64,000 nucleotides of DNA from assembly GCA_023375675.1 (NCBI GenBank), contig JALQBC010000038.1:1-64000 (forward strand), read 5' to 3'. Within the stretch, counting starts at the first letter, position 1. Each line of letters begins with the position of its first letter. The notes beneath the pieces were generated by a model. It made no database searches. It was not told the origin of the DNA and saw only the letters and a list, made by a program, of their open reading frames with translations. The DNA comes from Cytospora piceicola. Lineage: Eukaryota; Ascomycota; Sordariomycetes; Diaporthales; Cytosporaceae. The translations under genes were made by a program, and so were the position numbers. Shown here piece by piece: positions 10,901-23,700 of this stretch.

Positions 10901-12762
10901 CATGAGTGAAGATACGCCGAGTTTCTTGGTATTGGTACGGAGGCAGGGCGGGTGGCCTTCATGGCAAGAAGATCGTAGATCGCACGTGTTCTTGTCGACA
11001 AAGCTTCAGGAAATGGAGCAGAGCCCCATCGTACTTCTGTTCGAGATGTTGAGTGGTCAGGGTACACAGAAGTCCGTGCTTCGCCAACAGCCGTCTGAGA
11101 ACCGCGGCTCCGGGCTCCGGCACTATATTTGACAGTCCTAAAAGTACGCATGTATTGTGACACGGGGCATCGGATCGTTTTTGTCTTAGACTGAGATGCC
11201 CCAGTCTGCTTCCGTATGGAGTACTAGAAAAGGCCATTCGAAGTTGGTGGTCCTTTTGTTTTCGTGCGATTTCGTTCTCTAGATTGGACGCGTGGTTGGT
11301 AATATAAGCTGCCCTGGAGACTGGGGGGTTGTTCGTCTGATGTTGCGGGTACTGTGGTTTGTATCGACCAAGGAGATTGATCATCAGACCGACATCCCTG
11401 ATGTGTTGGATCTTAATAGACTCAACTAAGATTGTATGTGGGAGTCCTTGTGTTTTTAGTGTGACGCCGACAGCCTGAGTCGGCAGAAGACGCAGTCGGC
11501 GAGACGCCACCGTCAAGAAAGAAAGACGGTACAGCTCGTGCCGCTGTGGGCTGCCGGGAGGGTGGGCAGGAGTGTGGTCGCAGTCTTTTATTTTTGTTGC
11601 CTTTGCTTTTATTTGGCTCCTTTATCTGGTTGACAGCGACTCGAGGCCTGACGCGTCAAGATGGTGTTAACATCGATACTGCGCATGTTCATATATCTCG
11701 AGCAAGCCACGCAAGGCCTCGATTCGATGGGAGGCGGTCCCGCCGTCAAGCGTCCCGTTTTCTGCATGTCGGCTGCCACCGAGACCAACCTCTAATGCTT
11801 TGTCGGTAGGTGTTATGTGATTGGTGACTAGGGATGCTGAGTCGACCCTTGGTCAGCAGCGGGTATCCGTCAGTTGGACAAGCGATGGTCGAGTGTCATT
11901 GCTGCAGAAGCAAGATGTTAGACGTTCAAGGCCGGCAGCATGCATTGCCGTCTGTTCCTGTGGTGTACGTACTACGTAGGCACGGATTTGTACTCGATAA
12001 GGTCATCGCCGTGTTCCTGGCCTTCCAAGGTTTCCAAAGGAGGCCCTTTTGGGACATTATCCGGGCCCTTGAGTTTTTTATAAGCCCCCTCCCTTCGTCT
12101 TTCCTCTGGTCAGGTACGAAGGGAGGTCTTAGCCTTCCCGTCGGTGTGGTGACGCGTTCCAGATAACAACGGTAGTGGGGCCTTGTATCTTTGCTCTTCA
12201 GGGCTGAGCAAACGGTACAGTACGTGGTTCAGTCGAGGCTGTGGTGCGAGAACTACCTAGGTAGGTAGAGAATGGAGGGAACCATGGTATCGAAAACGGG
12301 AGGCGGCCCCAGAGTAACCTACCTTCCTAAGTAGGTACCTAGGTAGCCTGGGTACTTGCATACTTGAGCAGGTACCTACCTAGATACCTAGGTACCTAGG
12401 TACCCATAGATCCCGAAGTTTTACCCAAGGAAGCACCTGGTAGAGGTGGAAGGAACCCACTTTGATAGGGCATTGAACTTCCTTCCTTCCTTCACGGCAT
12501 CCGAGTGTGATACCCCTCCCTCCTCCTCCAATGCTCTTCCGCTCTTACAGCCCTCTCACCCTCCTGAAATAAAACCCAACGCAATTGATTAGTCCTCAAC
12601 TTGCTTCTTCCCACCTCACGTGGCTGCCGACACATCTCGATCTACCCAACCTCTGACTGCTGCAACCACTACACAACTAACCGAGTCTTCTAATGCATAA
12701 ACCCCTCAGCCATATATCGCCAGTCAGTTTACAGTTAGTAGTCGAGCGTCGTATTTCGACGT
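7959..12762. other. Gene-poor region upstream of the regulator
   Basis: No supported gene. The longest frames (for example minus-strand 9998-10522 and 10959-11516) start at TTG, show no domain and lack splice-joined partners. Visible features: an 11-G run at 8460-8470 and CCTAGGTA/GTAGGTA motif clusters at 12254-12268 and 12320-12412. The first few hundred bases must hold the promoter of the minus-strand Zn2Cys6 gene. Confidence 0.6.
12320..12412. repeat. Cluster of palindromic CCTAGGTAC-type motifs
   Basis: The stretch is a run of overlapping ACCTAGGTA, GTAGGTACC and TACCTACCTAG units with a 4-base rhythm. Many of them are self-complementary. The same motif recurs singly or in small clusters in other intergenic regions (35381-35400, 35574-35586, 36486-36500, 44248-44272, about 54511-54552 and 60397-60415) and never inside the coding exons called here. 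Confidence 0.75.
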
Positions 12763-15420
12763 AATGGAACTCACGGCTGGCCTTGTACAAACTCCTGCAA
12801 TGTCACAGCCGCTCCCGAATGACAGCGTGGCGTACGGCGCCAACACATATCTGTTTTGGAATGGCTGCTTCGTGAGCTGAGCCACACCCGATATCTATCT
12901 TCGTCTCAATATGCTGCAACCAATGTGTCGATGGCCTCCCGACCTGTTGAAGTCGCATCCAACCATCCTGCCTGATGGCGCCAGCTCCTATTTATGATAT
13001 CGAGCCACACCTTGCCCTTCGTGATTGCTACTGGCATCCCGCAAGGGTTCGAGCGCAACCCCGTGGTCCTCATTCTCTTCCTCGATATCGTCCCCACGGC
13101 CGGCAATTCCTAATGCAAACCTTGCATTATAGGGTAACCACGGCGGTGACACAGAGCCTGCACGCCGCAGGCTTGACGTCTCGGCTCCTACCCTGTCAGT
13201 GGTTGGGGGAAGGGGGTGTTCTGGCAAGACAGAAATGTCGATTCGGGCTGGGCCTGATCCGCACTTTGCACCCTGAAACGTCCTTGCTGGTGTCCTCCGT
13301 GAAGGATGCTGTTTGCCAGGTCCTTCCAGTTCATGCACTCCCGTCTTTGAGACCACAACTGACTGAGACTTCTCAACTCAATCGCGACTTGTTGGCACTC
13401 TTTGCCCCAGACCAGGACATGTCTTCACTATATGTTGCCACCCATGTGACGGGACATCGCGCCCAAGGGTGTTTGTGGTAACCCAGCTGGCCTCGCTTCA
13501 CTAACCTGCCGATCTTTCTTTGAATCAGGACCACATGGCTCCCTCTTACATAGTCACAGAGACGAGTATTCTTGCGAGGTGGCAGAAATGCAGGTCCAGC
13601 TTCGGCTTCTACACCTGAACAGACTGAAGAGTCTGATCGCTTCGTCTACTGCTTGCATAGTGGGATGGCTTATCGTTGTCCGAAGAGCATACCTCAATGG
13701 ACAAGGCAACCACCCATGTTGGGCATGGTATACCATACCACCACGGGAGGAAGCCTGCGAAGCCTTACTTCTGGGACCGATGGCAGCAAGATTATCGTCA
13801 CAAGTACCATTGCAACCTCGCATTACATTCGCTACCGTCAATTGACCACAATGGATTTCAGATCTGCGAATGTCTTCTCCTTCTGGCTCACCAAACCCAA
13901 GTGGCCGCGAGCCGGACACTGAGGTTCCGGACCATAACGTCCTGATATCAAGCAAGTGCCCGTCTTTTGCAAAGCGAGTTGAGACGAGGTGTGGTTTCAA
14001 ATCCGGGCAATAAAATCCCTGCCCCGCAAAACACTGGATGGCATGACTCAAGATATCGATACCACCCACGGCCTATCGTGGTCCTGCAAGCAACGTCACT
14101 GCAGCTTATCGAAGACCGCAGGCTCCAAAGATGCGACCATGTACCTTTTCCGGCACAAGACGTCTGAAATATTGCTATCGCTACCAAACTCGACTTGCAA
14201 GTGTCTTCGTCTCAACCCTGCGGCAAACCACAAATGAGCACCTCGAGGTGCTCCTGACCTTTCTAATATGCCAGCCGAGTTCACCTATTTGCCGCAGCTA
14301 CCAAAAAGTTTCTATGTTCTCTTGTCGCGATGTCCAGCCTCCTCGGCTCTTTCGCAGCGTTCCCTACACATCTGCACATACGACCAGTCCCAGTGGACCA
14401 GATCGTATTTTGGCAGGCGAGTCTGCAGGTGCTGCGGTGAACATCATCACTTGACCGAAGGCCGCGCAGTCTGGACCTCAAAGAGTGGGGGATTGCGTGC
14501 AATCTGTTTTACGAGGAGAGAGTCGGGGACTCGCCCAGAGATTGGGCCGGCATGTCACCCTCTTCTCGACTTCTGGTGAAGATGACACGCGCGCACGCTT
14601 GAAGTAGGCCCCCAAAAGCTCCAATCCTTCATAATTTGATGAGTATCATCTTATTTTGGAAGTTGATTGCGCGATGCTACCCGCGTTATCACTTGTCAAC
14701 TTTGCGTCCACCTTGATATCATTTGCATTAGTGGCGAGTTCTCATCAGGCCAATATCAAGACGAGAAAGCATAGCACGTGCGAAGAACTCCATCACTTTT
14801 CGAGGATTCAGTGACAACCTTTACGACTTTTTGTTACGTTGACACGCTGGAATGGATGTGTTGTCGTCCACCTAGGTAAACCCCTTTCTCGGTTGACGGG
14901 AATGTACCCCTCCAATTCGAAAATGGACCTAGAGTGTAGCATCTTCTGGGGTGCATGCATATGTATCGAAGCGAAGCGCACCAATGCCGTGTTTAATGGC
15001 TTGGCAGACCAGATGCATATCTATTATTCGAGATCTGTTCAACCCCCAAGCTTGGTCACCGCCCGGCCCAAGGTTGGACTTTGTCGCCATGCGAGATCAC
15101 TGGAAACTACAGACCGAAAGTACGCTTAAACGTCTTTGCATGCACATGACCGACTTTGACCAGCACATCAGTATGTGCTTCCACTCGCCCATTTGACCAG
15201 TCAGGACTATTGTTTCTCACCCACGTACGTCTGTGAAACCCAGCTGGCTGCGACCCTTAAGGCCGCTCGTCATTGACAGGTATAGTTGCGCCACCAGCAC
15301 ATCCTCAAGGCGGTAGGTCTTCCCGAACCAGAGGTCTACTACAATTTGTCTCAATCTTAGCAATATTGCCCAGCCAGTCGTGTAAGCTTGGCAGTCTTTG
15401 TCACGATGAAGTATTGCACG
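12763..15420 (+). pseudogene. Unresolved protein-coding traces, possible relic or split gene
   Basis: Protein-like fragments lie in order on the plus strand but do not join into one clean frame. A 36-residue opening frame from ATG 12763 ends at a GTGAGC donor (12872). A hydrophobic piece at 12985-13111 (PFVIATGIPQGFERN, then VVLILFLDIV) could follow in phase after an AG at 12984, but it stops at once. An intron-like unit at 13478-13528 has GTAACC, a CACTAAC branch site and a TCAG acceptor. Near 14951-15169 a frame with DLFNPQAWSPPGPRLDF reaches a GTATGT donor. No family was recognised. It may be a decayed gene, a gene with more introns than I could resolve, or chance. Confidence 0.22.
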
Positions 15421-18400
15421 GCTGACAGCCTTGTCCGAGCCCTCAGCCTCCCATACTATACCCTAAGGTAGTCACACATGTCCAGAAGGATTGATAATAA
15501 GTTATACATAGGCAGATTCAAGGTTCGACAAGTAACTATCGACATTTGGGACTTCATGCCTGCTCTACGGGCTCCAAGCATCGGCCGCTAACGAGCCGCC
15601 CGTTCAGTCTTTTCGGGGTCGAAGGTTTCCCTCCCGTATTAAGGTTTCGCCTATGCAAGGGGTGACATTTGATTTCCAGTCGCACCGCCCAGTGCAAAAC
15701 AAACGGGATAGCGGCATTGGCGAGTGAGCTTGCTCACGTACTTTGGGTGATTATGGTATCACTCGGCCGGTCGATGTGGGTAAATCATATTCACAACCAC
15801 GTTGTCCGACGAAGCAACAAGCGCAGCGCTCGGCCGAACGATATTTGGATACCTAGGCTTACTGGAGGCCGGAATCTCTAAATGGCCTGGCGTTCGCCTA
15901 TCTTCGCCTTGAATATGGATCTTGCAGTTCTTTTTGGTATGGTATGGTCATCTCAGACAACTCGCTTGGTCGTTTCTTCTGTGGCTATCGTGGCGGTCCT
16001 TGTGTTCTGGAAAAGCTGCAAAGGGTATGTCATCAGCAAGACCCCTTCGGATACCATGGATATTAGAATCGCCATGCGCGAGAACAGAGACCAGTGGAGA
16101 TGCTTCGCGCAGGCCCGAAACTTCCAGGTTCTTGCGATGGCGCTGCCAGCAGTAGGAATTGATTCGTTCGGTGCCTGAAGATCTCCCGTCATGTCTCAGA
16201 CCACTCGCGTTGGATTTCCGCATCGTTAACTCCTCTGTCTCGCAGGGATTCCCCCTGATGTCTCGGGGGTAACCTCCTATGATGTCGCTGACGTTGTGCT
16301 ACACGAGGATCATGTTGTGTGCAGGAATGACTTCTTTGCTTTTTTTTCTGGTTTTGCTTTTTCTCCCTTCCCCCTTTTCGGTCGTACGTACACGTCGTCT
16401 GCAGCCTTCATCACGATACGCGAACGCCGTGCTACCCGAGTAGCACGTCTTTGCACGTTGTGTGTGCATGCTTATCTTCTTTACTTTTGGCGCCTATGTA
16501 CATATGTTTACGTGGACTGCAGGTTTCATTCAGATCTCGGGCCCTGATCCTTGATCGCGTGAAAGGCTACCCGGTATAAGTGCCCGCAGCGCACATCAAT
16601 GGATACCTGACCCATGGAACCGGTATGTATGTAAGGAAAAGAAGGGGAGGATTGGTGCAGTGCATACATATTGTACGACCTCGCAGTGTCACAATAACGA
16701 GCCGCGCACGCGAGCAAGGGATATCTCGGCCCTTTTCGTAAGGGAGGATAGGAAGAAAGAGTGAGGGCGAGCGAGCGAGTGATTGATCGGTTTCTCGAAT
16801 CTGCAAAAACCGTGCAGGATCTCGGGGCGCCGCCATCTTGCAGGACCTCTGCAGTAAGGCGCCCCTCCCCCGTCCCCGGGCGCGTTTGATCTTGACGACC
16901 AGCGGTGGCTGAACACGGCCGGGCGCGCTGGGCTGGCTTTTTCCCAGATGCAAGGCAAGATGACGGTGCCACAGTCACAAGCCCACATATCCTCTGGGGA
17001 CCTGAACCTGCCTGCGTGTGACATCTCTGGTCTCGCACCGCATCCGACCCATCCTGCAAACGTCAGTCTGGCCTGACTTTTGAGCCACATATGTTATAAG
17101 CCTGCCACCGCGGCCTCCCTTTTTATTTTTCCTGACTGAGACTGACATTGATTACAAACGCCTCCGCGAGCCCATCTGCTGTGCTGCCGCACCGGATTCC
17201 TTACTTAACTTGTGCAATGCCCCGAGAGAAAGAAAGAAAAAGGAGAAGAAGGCGACTTCCACTGGCCGGGGGCAGCCATCGCCGACCTCCGCATGGTGGG
17301 CTTCGTGGAGGTCCGGGTACGTGTTTGGGCACTTCAATCACAGGACGTCGGGAATGATGGAGTATCCTCTGAGAGGCATGCACGCATGGCAGGAAGCTTG
17401 GGCTAAGCGAGAAGAAACCCATGGCCCATGGCTCCTCAGAGTCCGGCGTTGCATCCTCGAACAACTCACCGGCTGGTTCATCTTGGCACAGGGGATGGAC
17501 CTGGCGAGGTGACATGATGAGATACTCGCTGTTTGATTGGTAATAGAGACAAATGACACCGTCTCCCACGTCTGTATATGTATATGTTGATACGACAACC
17601 GAGTCCCGAATAACGAAGAGAAGACTATATCTCGCTGACACAAATGTCCGTTGCATAACATGTATGTACAAGAATTTTCTGAAGGAGTTTGCGAGATGGG
17701 GTGAAAGGAGAAATCAGGTTTCAGAACCCTCACCGAAAACGCCATTAGAATGCGAACAATGCCCACCCTACTTCCCCCAATGTTACTCTGGCAGTATGGT
17801 CAGCAGAGACTCGGCCCCATATTGGCCCATCCCCCAAGAGCCTCTGACGGTGTCTGGGGGAAGGTTCTCCCCTGCTGACGCTGATGACACTGCCTCAGTT
17901 GTTCAACATGTCCAAACGGAAATACTCTCCGCTCCTGGGTGACCCCTCCCCCATGCCAATCCCCTTCCCGCACACCGCCTTCAGTAACCCAGCAGCGAGG
18001 CTGACCACCTGCAAGTAGATCGATCCATCACATAATGCCCCTGAACAAGTGACCCCGGAGCAGAGCTCACCGGTCTGGAGCCCGGGAACTCGAGTCAATT
18101 TATTATTCGAATCCTGTGTAAGCACGCCCTGTGCAAGCCTGGACCGGCCGTATGCCTCGCTCGGACAGGCTCCGAGCCCTCGCCCGTCTGTTTTCCAGCT
18201 CATGTTCTGTGCGCCTCGGTGGCGTCATTATCAGATGAGGGGTGCGATGAGCTCATGGTGTTGTACCTAGTAATGGTACATCACATCTCGCGAAGCTGCG
18301 ACTAGGCGGTGGTGCATGCACGAGCTTTTTGTCACTTGGTTTCCCGAAAAGACGAGCGGCCAAGCGTGTGTCACAGGGCAGGGCGACCAAAGCCTTCGCA

Positions 18401-18460
18401 GCTCATAAGGGGACAAGCCGGAAGGCGCGAAGAACTGCTGACATGTGTCGAGGAGAGAGC
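15421..18460. other. Gene-free stretch 3' of the quinate repressor homologue
   Basis: Short frames only. A hydrophobic 98-codon frame at 15882-16178 (ATG start) has one plausible membrane segment but no recognised relative and no splice partners. The 177-codon minus-strand frame at 16526-17059 opens with TTG. The stretch next to 18461 will contain the 3' untranslated region of the minus-strand gene. Confidence 0.55.
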
Positions 18461-20758
18461 TCAAAACAAGCTCCTACCGCTTGCCAGCCTGACAAAGCTG
18501 TACGGCACGTTCTGGCCCACCAGCAACCTCAACGTCTCGACAGTCGCAAACGCGGCCGTGTCCGCCGACCCATACGCGGAAAAGCCGCTGTGCTCGGCAA
18601 CAAGGCTGGGGTCGTCCCCCGCCTGGTGGGCCACCCCCGCGCCGCCGCCGCCGCCGCCGCTGGCCAGGTCGAGGAAGACCTTCTTGCTGGGGCCCTTGGA
18701 CCCCCCAAACACGCGGACCAGCATGGCGGCGATGACGGCCTTGGCCGGGCCCAAGGCGCTGACGACGACGAACGGGGAGGCGGCGTCGTCGGTGGCGCCG
18801 ACGGTGCGCGCGCGCTGGAGCGACTCGAGCGAGTTGAAGGGCTCGATGGTGAGGCCGTAGGAGAGCGCGGGCGGCGTCTTGAAGCCGACGGTGTAGATCT
18901 TGCCGACGCGCAGGGCCCGGAGGGCGAAGATGGCGCTCGCGGCGTCGTCGGACGTCGAGGCCACGACGACGGCGGCCCGCCCGAAGTAGGCGGACGGCGC
19001 GAGGTCGCGCGTCAGCGTGCTGAGGATGCCGCGCCACAGCGCGTTGTCGAAGATGAGCGTCGTGTTGGGCGGGAGGCCCGTGTCGGCGGTGAGGTGGCCG
19101 AAGGATTCCATCCTGGTGTGCCCGTTGCGCGGGCTCGAGGGTAAGGATGCTGGCGCCGAGGAGGGTGATGGGGCGCCCGAGCGTACGACGATTGTGTCGA
19201 TCATACCTATTACCCGGGCTGCCTCGCTGAGTATTGGGCCGGCGCCACCGTTGACACTGGCGAAGAAGGGGCTGCCGCTGACCACGCCGTGGAAAGAGAC
19301 GGGTGGGTTCAGGTAAGCACCGCCGAAGTTTTTCTGGTTGCACCATGCCTCCATGCATTTGTTTCCTCTTGATTGCCTCTCTACTACCGCGAAGTGGTGC
19401 GGTAGGCCAAGTTCGTTAAAACATTTCTCGTAGAAAGGCGCCTGTGGTGTTGCATTGCGGCTGGCTGGACCGCTAATCCCGTAGATGCTCGTCTTTGGCA
19501 GTTGGCCAAGTAGGGACAGTGCCGCGTTGATCTCGGCTGCGCTCATCTGTCCGGGCGCGGCGATGATCGGCAGAAGAGGATGCGTGATGGGTGTAAAGAC
19601 TTTGTTCAACGTTCTCGAGAACTGGCCGGTCTCGCCCATGTTGACGGCCGATAATGGTGGTGATTCAGGATAGTCGGCCCTCATCTTCGAGCGGAAATAC
19701 TCGAGCTCGAAGTTCTCGTTATGGTCGTTGATGATGGCAATCATCTTGACGATGTCGGCGTACTTTTGGGACTCCACAAATACCTCCTCTGCATGTCGTG
19801 ACGGCCATTTGAATGCCCCGGAGAAGTCGTGGAATGCAGACATGATGCGACTGCTGCCACGCCGTTCCCAAAGTGCTTTCCTAATGGACTCGGGGAGCCA
19901 CAGCTCGACGTCAATGTACTCGACACCCCACTGGATGGCTCTGTAGAGGTACTCATAGTAAAGATTCGGATCCTCCATGGGAAATCGGCCATTTTCTCGC
20001 GTACACCTTGTGGTGAAAATGATGGGTAGTTCGGTCCTCTGTCGGAGAAGCATTACCTGCTGACCGACATAGCTCAGGCTCGGTATCGAGGAGTAAGTTC
20101 CGTCACTCAGCGGTTCCTTCAAGAGATCGACACGGATTTCAACAGCATCGGCGCCCACCGTCAAGATGTCCAGATTCGGAAGAGCGGCGCGGACGTCGGG
20201 AAAAGTGGTGGATATAAAATAGGTCCTTGACTTCGCCATCAATGTCTCATGGTGGTTGATCTGCCCCAGTGTGAAAGAAATGAACCTGGCCAGGTCGCGC
20301 CGAAAGAAGGGCGTCTCTGTGTAGAGAAACTCGTAATCACAATGCGCCGATAGGAGAGGGTCCGGTGGCATTCCGAGGCTCACACAATGCGCGTTGATAG
20401 CCACGACGAGCTCCTGGTCCCGTTCCGAAATGTCGAGGGTCGCCTTGTCCGTCTGTATCCCAACCACCAGGCCCTGGTCCACTTCGTTGACGTCCCTAAA
20501 TGCTTCGATCGACCTGTGTGGTTTTCCCAGCACCTCCGCGAAAACGGACACGATCTTTTCCTGTCCGGGTCCATAGACGATGACCACTATCCTCGTGTCC
20601 CCCCTCTGAGGGCCACTTCCGAACGTGGTGGTTGTCATAACCGGCGGCGACCGCACACCCATCTCCATGTCGACATCTCCATCGTGGGTGACTGTACCTA
20701 ACATACTCCGGGGTCTTTTCGGCCCTGGCCGAGGCTCTAGTGACTGTACCGTCGCCAT
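18461..20758 (-). CDS. qutR: Quinate/shikimate pathway repressor homologue (QutR/QA-1S type)
   Basis: A single exon of 765 residues. The protein is homologous to the last three domains of the pentafunctional AROM enzyme, which is the make-up of the QutR/QA-1S repressor that inhibits the quinate activator. Seen: a short degenerate shikimate-kinase-like region (about 55-200) without a P-loop, a 3-dehydroquinase-like domain (about 175-400), and a shikimate-dehydrogenase-like domain (about 420-765). The dehydroquinase part still has the catalytic-type His in SAFHDF (about 310) and Lys in DIVKMIAI (about 338). The dehydrogenase part reads [14 protein letters not shown] where an active enzyme has the Lys-containing PxK motif, so it should be inactive. 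The frame is open further upstream only to a GTG; the first ATG (20758) was taken. No other quinate-cluster gene is in the window. Confidence 0.8.
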   Translation of the reverse strand: MATVQSLEPRPGPKRPRSMLGTVTHDGDVDMEMGVRSPPVMTTTTFGSGPQRGDTRIVVIVYGPGQEKIVSVFAEVLGKPHRSIEAFRDVNEVDQGLVVGIQTDKATLDISERDQELVVAINAHCVSLGMPPDPLLSAHCDYEFLYTETPFFRRDLARFISFTLGQINHHETLMAKSRTYFISTTFPDVRAALPNLDILTVGADAVEIRVDLLKEPLSDGTYSSIPSLSYVGQQVMLLRQRTELPIIFTTRCTRENGRFPMEDPNLYYEYLYRAIQWGVEYIDVELWLPESIRKALWERRGSSRIMSAFHDFSGAFKWPSRHAEEVFVESQKYADIVKMIAIINDHNENFELEYFRSKMRADYPESPPLSAVNMGETGQFSRTLNKVFTPITHPLLPIIAAPGQMSAAEINAALSLLGQLPKTSIYGISGPASRNATPQAPFYEKCFNELGLPHHFAVVERQSRGNKCMEAWCNQKNFGGAYLNPPVSFHGVVSGSPFFASVNGGAGPILSEAARVIGMIDTIVVRSGAPSPSSAPASLPSSPRNGHTRMESFGHLTADTGLPPNTTLIFDNALWRGILSTLTRDLAPSAYFGRAAVVVASTSDDAASAIFALRALRVGKIYTVGFKTPPALSYGLTIEPFNSLESLQRARTVGATDDAASPFVVVSALGPAKAVIAAMLVRVFGGSKGPSKKVFLDLASGGGGGGAGVAHQAGDDPSLVAEHSGFSAYGSADTAAFATVETLRLLVGQNVPYSFVRLASGRSLF

Positions 20759-23700
20759 CCAATCTCTTCTAGATCCCTGCCGGCACACAGCCGCTCCAGG
20801 TGTCTGCCTTCTCCGGCTGAGTCTGCCTGGCGAGCAAGAACCTGTCGACCTTGTGCTGTTTTTTTGCTTAACGGTCCGTGGAATCCCGAATGACTCTTGA
20901 GTTGGCACTACTTAGTCAGCCAGTGAAGACGAAGGGCTTGCTCCGCAGTCCCGAATGCGCATGGCAGGTTAGGTTGGCTGTGCTGCGAAAGGTGGTATAG
21001 AGCGGGGGGACAGGCCGGATGGTGGATGCTGAGGTGGACAGGCCGAGAAGGATGAATAGGGAGGGACGCGCGGCGGTAAATGGGAATAGTGGCTGGCGAC
21101 TAGCTGGTAGCACAGCGACTTCAATAACCCACCCGTTGCTCTCTTGATGAGCCGTAAAAGCCGATAAGTTGGTGTCAGCTAACAAGCCGACGGACCAGTG
21201 GGGGGCGAGGGAGGTTATTGACTGGCAGTGCGATATGTCCCTAGCTTTGTGCTCTCCTATGGTACGGCAGTCTAGACGGCGTTCTACCGATTGAGTTGAC
21301 CAACTGGCCTCGTAGATTGAGTATTCGGTCCCCCTTCCAGTCCCGAGAACTTTGGTTTAGTATGCAGGGCCAAGCAATAGATAAGGGCTGGAGAAACTCT
21401 CAATAGGCTCTCCGAAGCTGACAGCATTAATTGCCGGAAGCTGGTTGGTGTGTTATGACTGTATCATTCCAGCTATGAACCCCGGCGCATTCAGGTCAGG
21501 CTGGTGGTGATGAAGAATGGTCTTGTCATAGATATCCAAATATGTAGACAAGCCTCTATCAGCGCCCGTCGAGAGGGTTGTTATCGCTCTGCGTGGTGGG
21601 AAAAAGAAGCCGCCGCCGCCGCAGTGTCGTATGCCTGTGTGGTGTGAAAGAGAGCAATTGTATGGAGACTGGATGGTGAGCCGAGGATATGTAAGTAAGT
21701 ACAGAGTACAGTACTGTCATGCGTAGTCCGTTTCCCACATCGAAGAGGGGCCACAGCAGCTCCAAGGTACTGTGCTCTTTTATACCGGTGCCGCAGATAT
21801 GTCCATATACAAAGGGCCGCAGCGCTCAAGTCAGAAAGAAGAAGACAGCCTAAATATTCCGGCGAGGTAGGAAACTTCCTACACACTACTACTTGTCTCC
21901 CTGACCTGGCCAGGAAACAATAAGGTTGGGGGGCGTGTGGGGGAAATATCGGGAGGTAGGGTCTTGCTGGGTTCAGTATAAAGGCCAGGGACGAAACATC
22001 TAAGGATGTGTTTTGACATGGGCCCAGAATCGGGTTTAATTCGTGGAGGTAGAAAACCACGAGGAAGATGTTTGGCATTCCATGTTCCCAAACCCAGATG
22101 TTGACGTTGCAGTTTTTGAGATATCGGGCGTTCAGTGTTCCACCACATGAAGCCCGGCAGATCTACGGGGTCTCAGCGCGCATGAGACAGCTGTGGATAA
22201 CCATGAGCCTCTCCTGACGTTCGTTGACCATTCGAGATGGGCTTGAAGGGTCCTTTTGACTGTGTTGTTGGTTCAAGGACGTGGTCCGAGATAGCACTGA
22301 CTGGTGAGAGGTCTGGTCATGAGCGCTGCCGGTGGAGATGCGAAGAAGCAGTCCCGCCGACCTGCGTCTGAGTCGGCCCACAATGGCCTCGCAGACGACA
22401 TCGCCCCTACGCCCTTGGTGATGAATCGATGATGGACCTATGTATTTCCTCAGGTCCGAACCGGGTAGCCGCACACAAACGCACAAACACACAAACACAC
22501 ACACATACACACAAACACACGTAAGATCGATCTGTCTACTGCACCGGCCGGCGTGCGCACCTTAGTTACCAAGCTGCCAAGGAGAGACCGCGGGGTAGAC
22601 CAGGCCCATCGGCAGCATTCCAAACGTTTCCCCCCCCCCCAGGCTCCAGGACAATATCCCACAAAGGAGGAGGCTTGGGGTAGAAACGTGGGGCAAAGCT
22701 GGGAAAGGCGGCGCGGGAGGCGTGGGAGGAGGGTCCGGAGCGCATTTCCCCTATTTCTGGACTTTTTGGACCCCAGATCTTCCGCCAATCACCGTCCGGC
22801 TCGCCCTCGGGTTATTTCTCAAGCGACAAGCCTTTTTGGTGGGGGACTTTGCATCCAACATAGATCGATAGAGTGTTTCCGAGACACTTACAACTTCATC
22901 TGATACACATCCATACAGGGAAACGGCTCCCTCTCGACGAATGTCTCCCATGAGGCCCTCGAAGTAGGAGATGTATGCTTGCTCGACACATCACCTACCT
23001 CCCTGAAATGTTGGTACACTTCTTGAACCTGTCAGCCTGTTTATCATCCAGCACAAGCACACACGCTACCGCCTTGTCGAGGCAACGTTCCAGTGCTGCC
23101 CGTGTGCTGATAGACTAGTGAGCCAGGTATCTATGTCGGGACTGCTTACCATGGCTGTTTGTCTCAGCCACGGAATATATTGGTCGCGACTGGCTGGCAC
23201 AATGAGCTTTGACATTTGGCCAAGACGGCCGGCTGCATTGGCCTATTCAGCCTGAATATGGCTGACAATCGGATACATCCGATCTATGCACATGGACAAT
23301 TACGTGAATGCCCAAGCTGGATCTGCAGGTCCCGAGTTGACATCTTGTTCTAGCGTCGCCTTTATCGTTTTGGTATCGGGCCATATCAACTGCACACCGG
23401 GGGCTGAGTCTTGGGAATGTCTCGTGTTGCATGCCTCTCTGGTGTGCAGACCTTCCTCTTGCTATCATCAGTAACTGTCCCCATCCATGGCCTGTCCCTT
23501 TGCGGACAGACCGTGTTCGGGGGGCGCTCGGGCACATTGTGGGTAAAATGCCATGTATATACGCAAAGGCGAGGTGATGATGTTGGTCAAATCCATCATC
23601 TGATTGCTTTCTTACCATTCCCCATTTGACCTCCTTCTTTTCTTGGTACGCTATGTCGTAGCTGTCTTCTTCTCCAATGGGTACCCATGGTTACGGTCAT

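Noticed and set aside
10959..11516. 185-codon minus-strand reading frame
   Set aside because: It also starts at TTG and shows no recognisable motif.
13554..14069. 171-codon minus-strand reading frame
   Set aside because: No domain or signal was recognised, and an intron-like unit on the plus strand argues for the other orientation.
16526..17059. 177-codon minus-strand reading frame
   Set aside because: It begins with TTG and shows no domain; two other overlapping frames of similar length suggest chance.
18329..19144. 271-codon plus-strand frame rich in Arg, Gly, Glu and Asp
   Set aside because: It is the antisense shadow of the GC-rich 3' half of the quinate repressor homologue.
20759..20908. 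50-residue upstream extension of the quinate repressor homologue
   Set aside because: It would need a GTG start. The first ATG in frame is at 20758.
21581..22078. 165-codon minus-strand ATG frame
   Set aside because: No family and low-complexity Ala run; no supporting neighbours.
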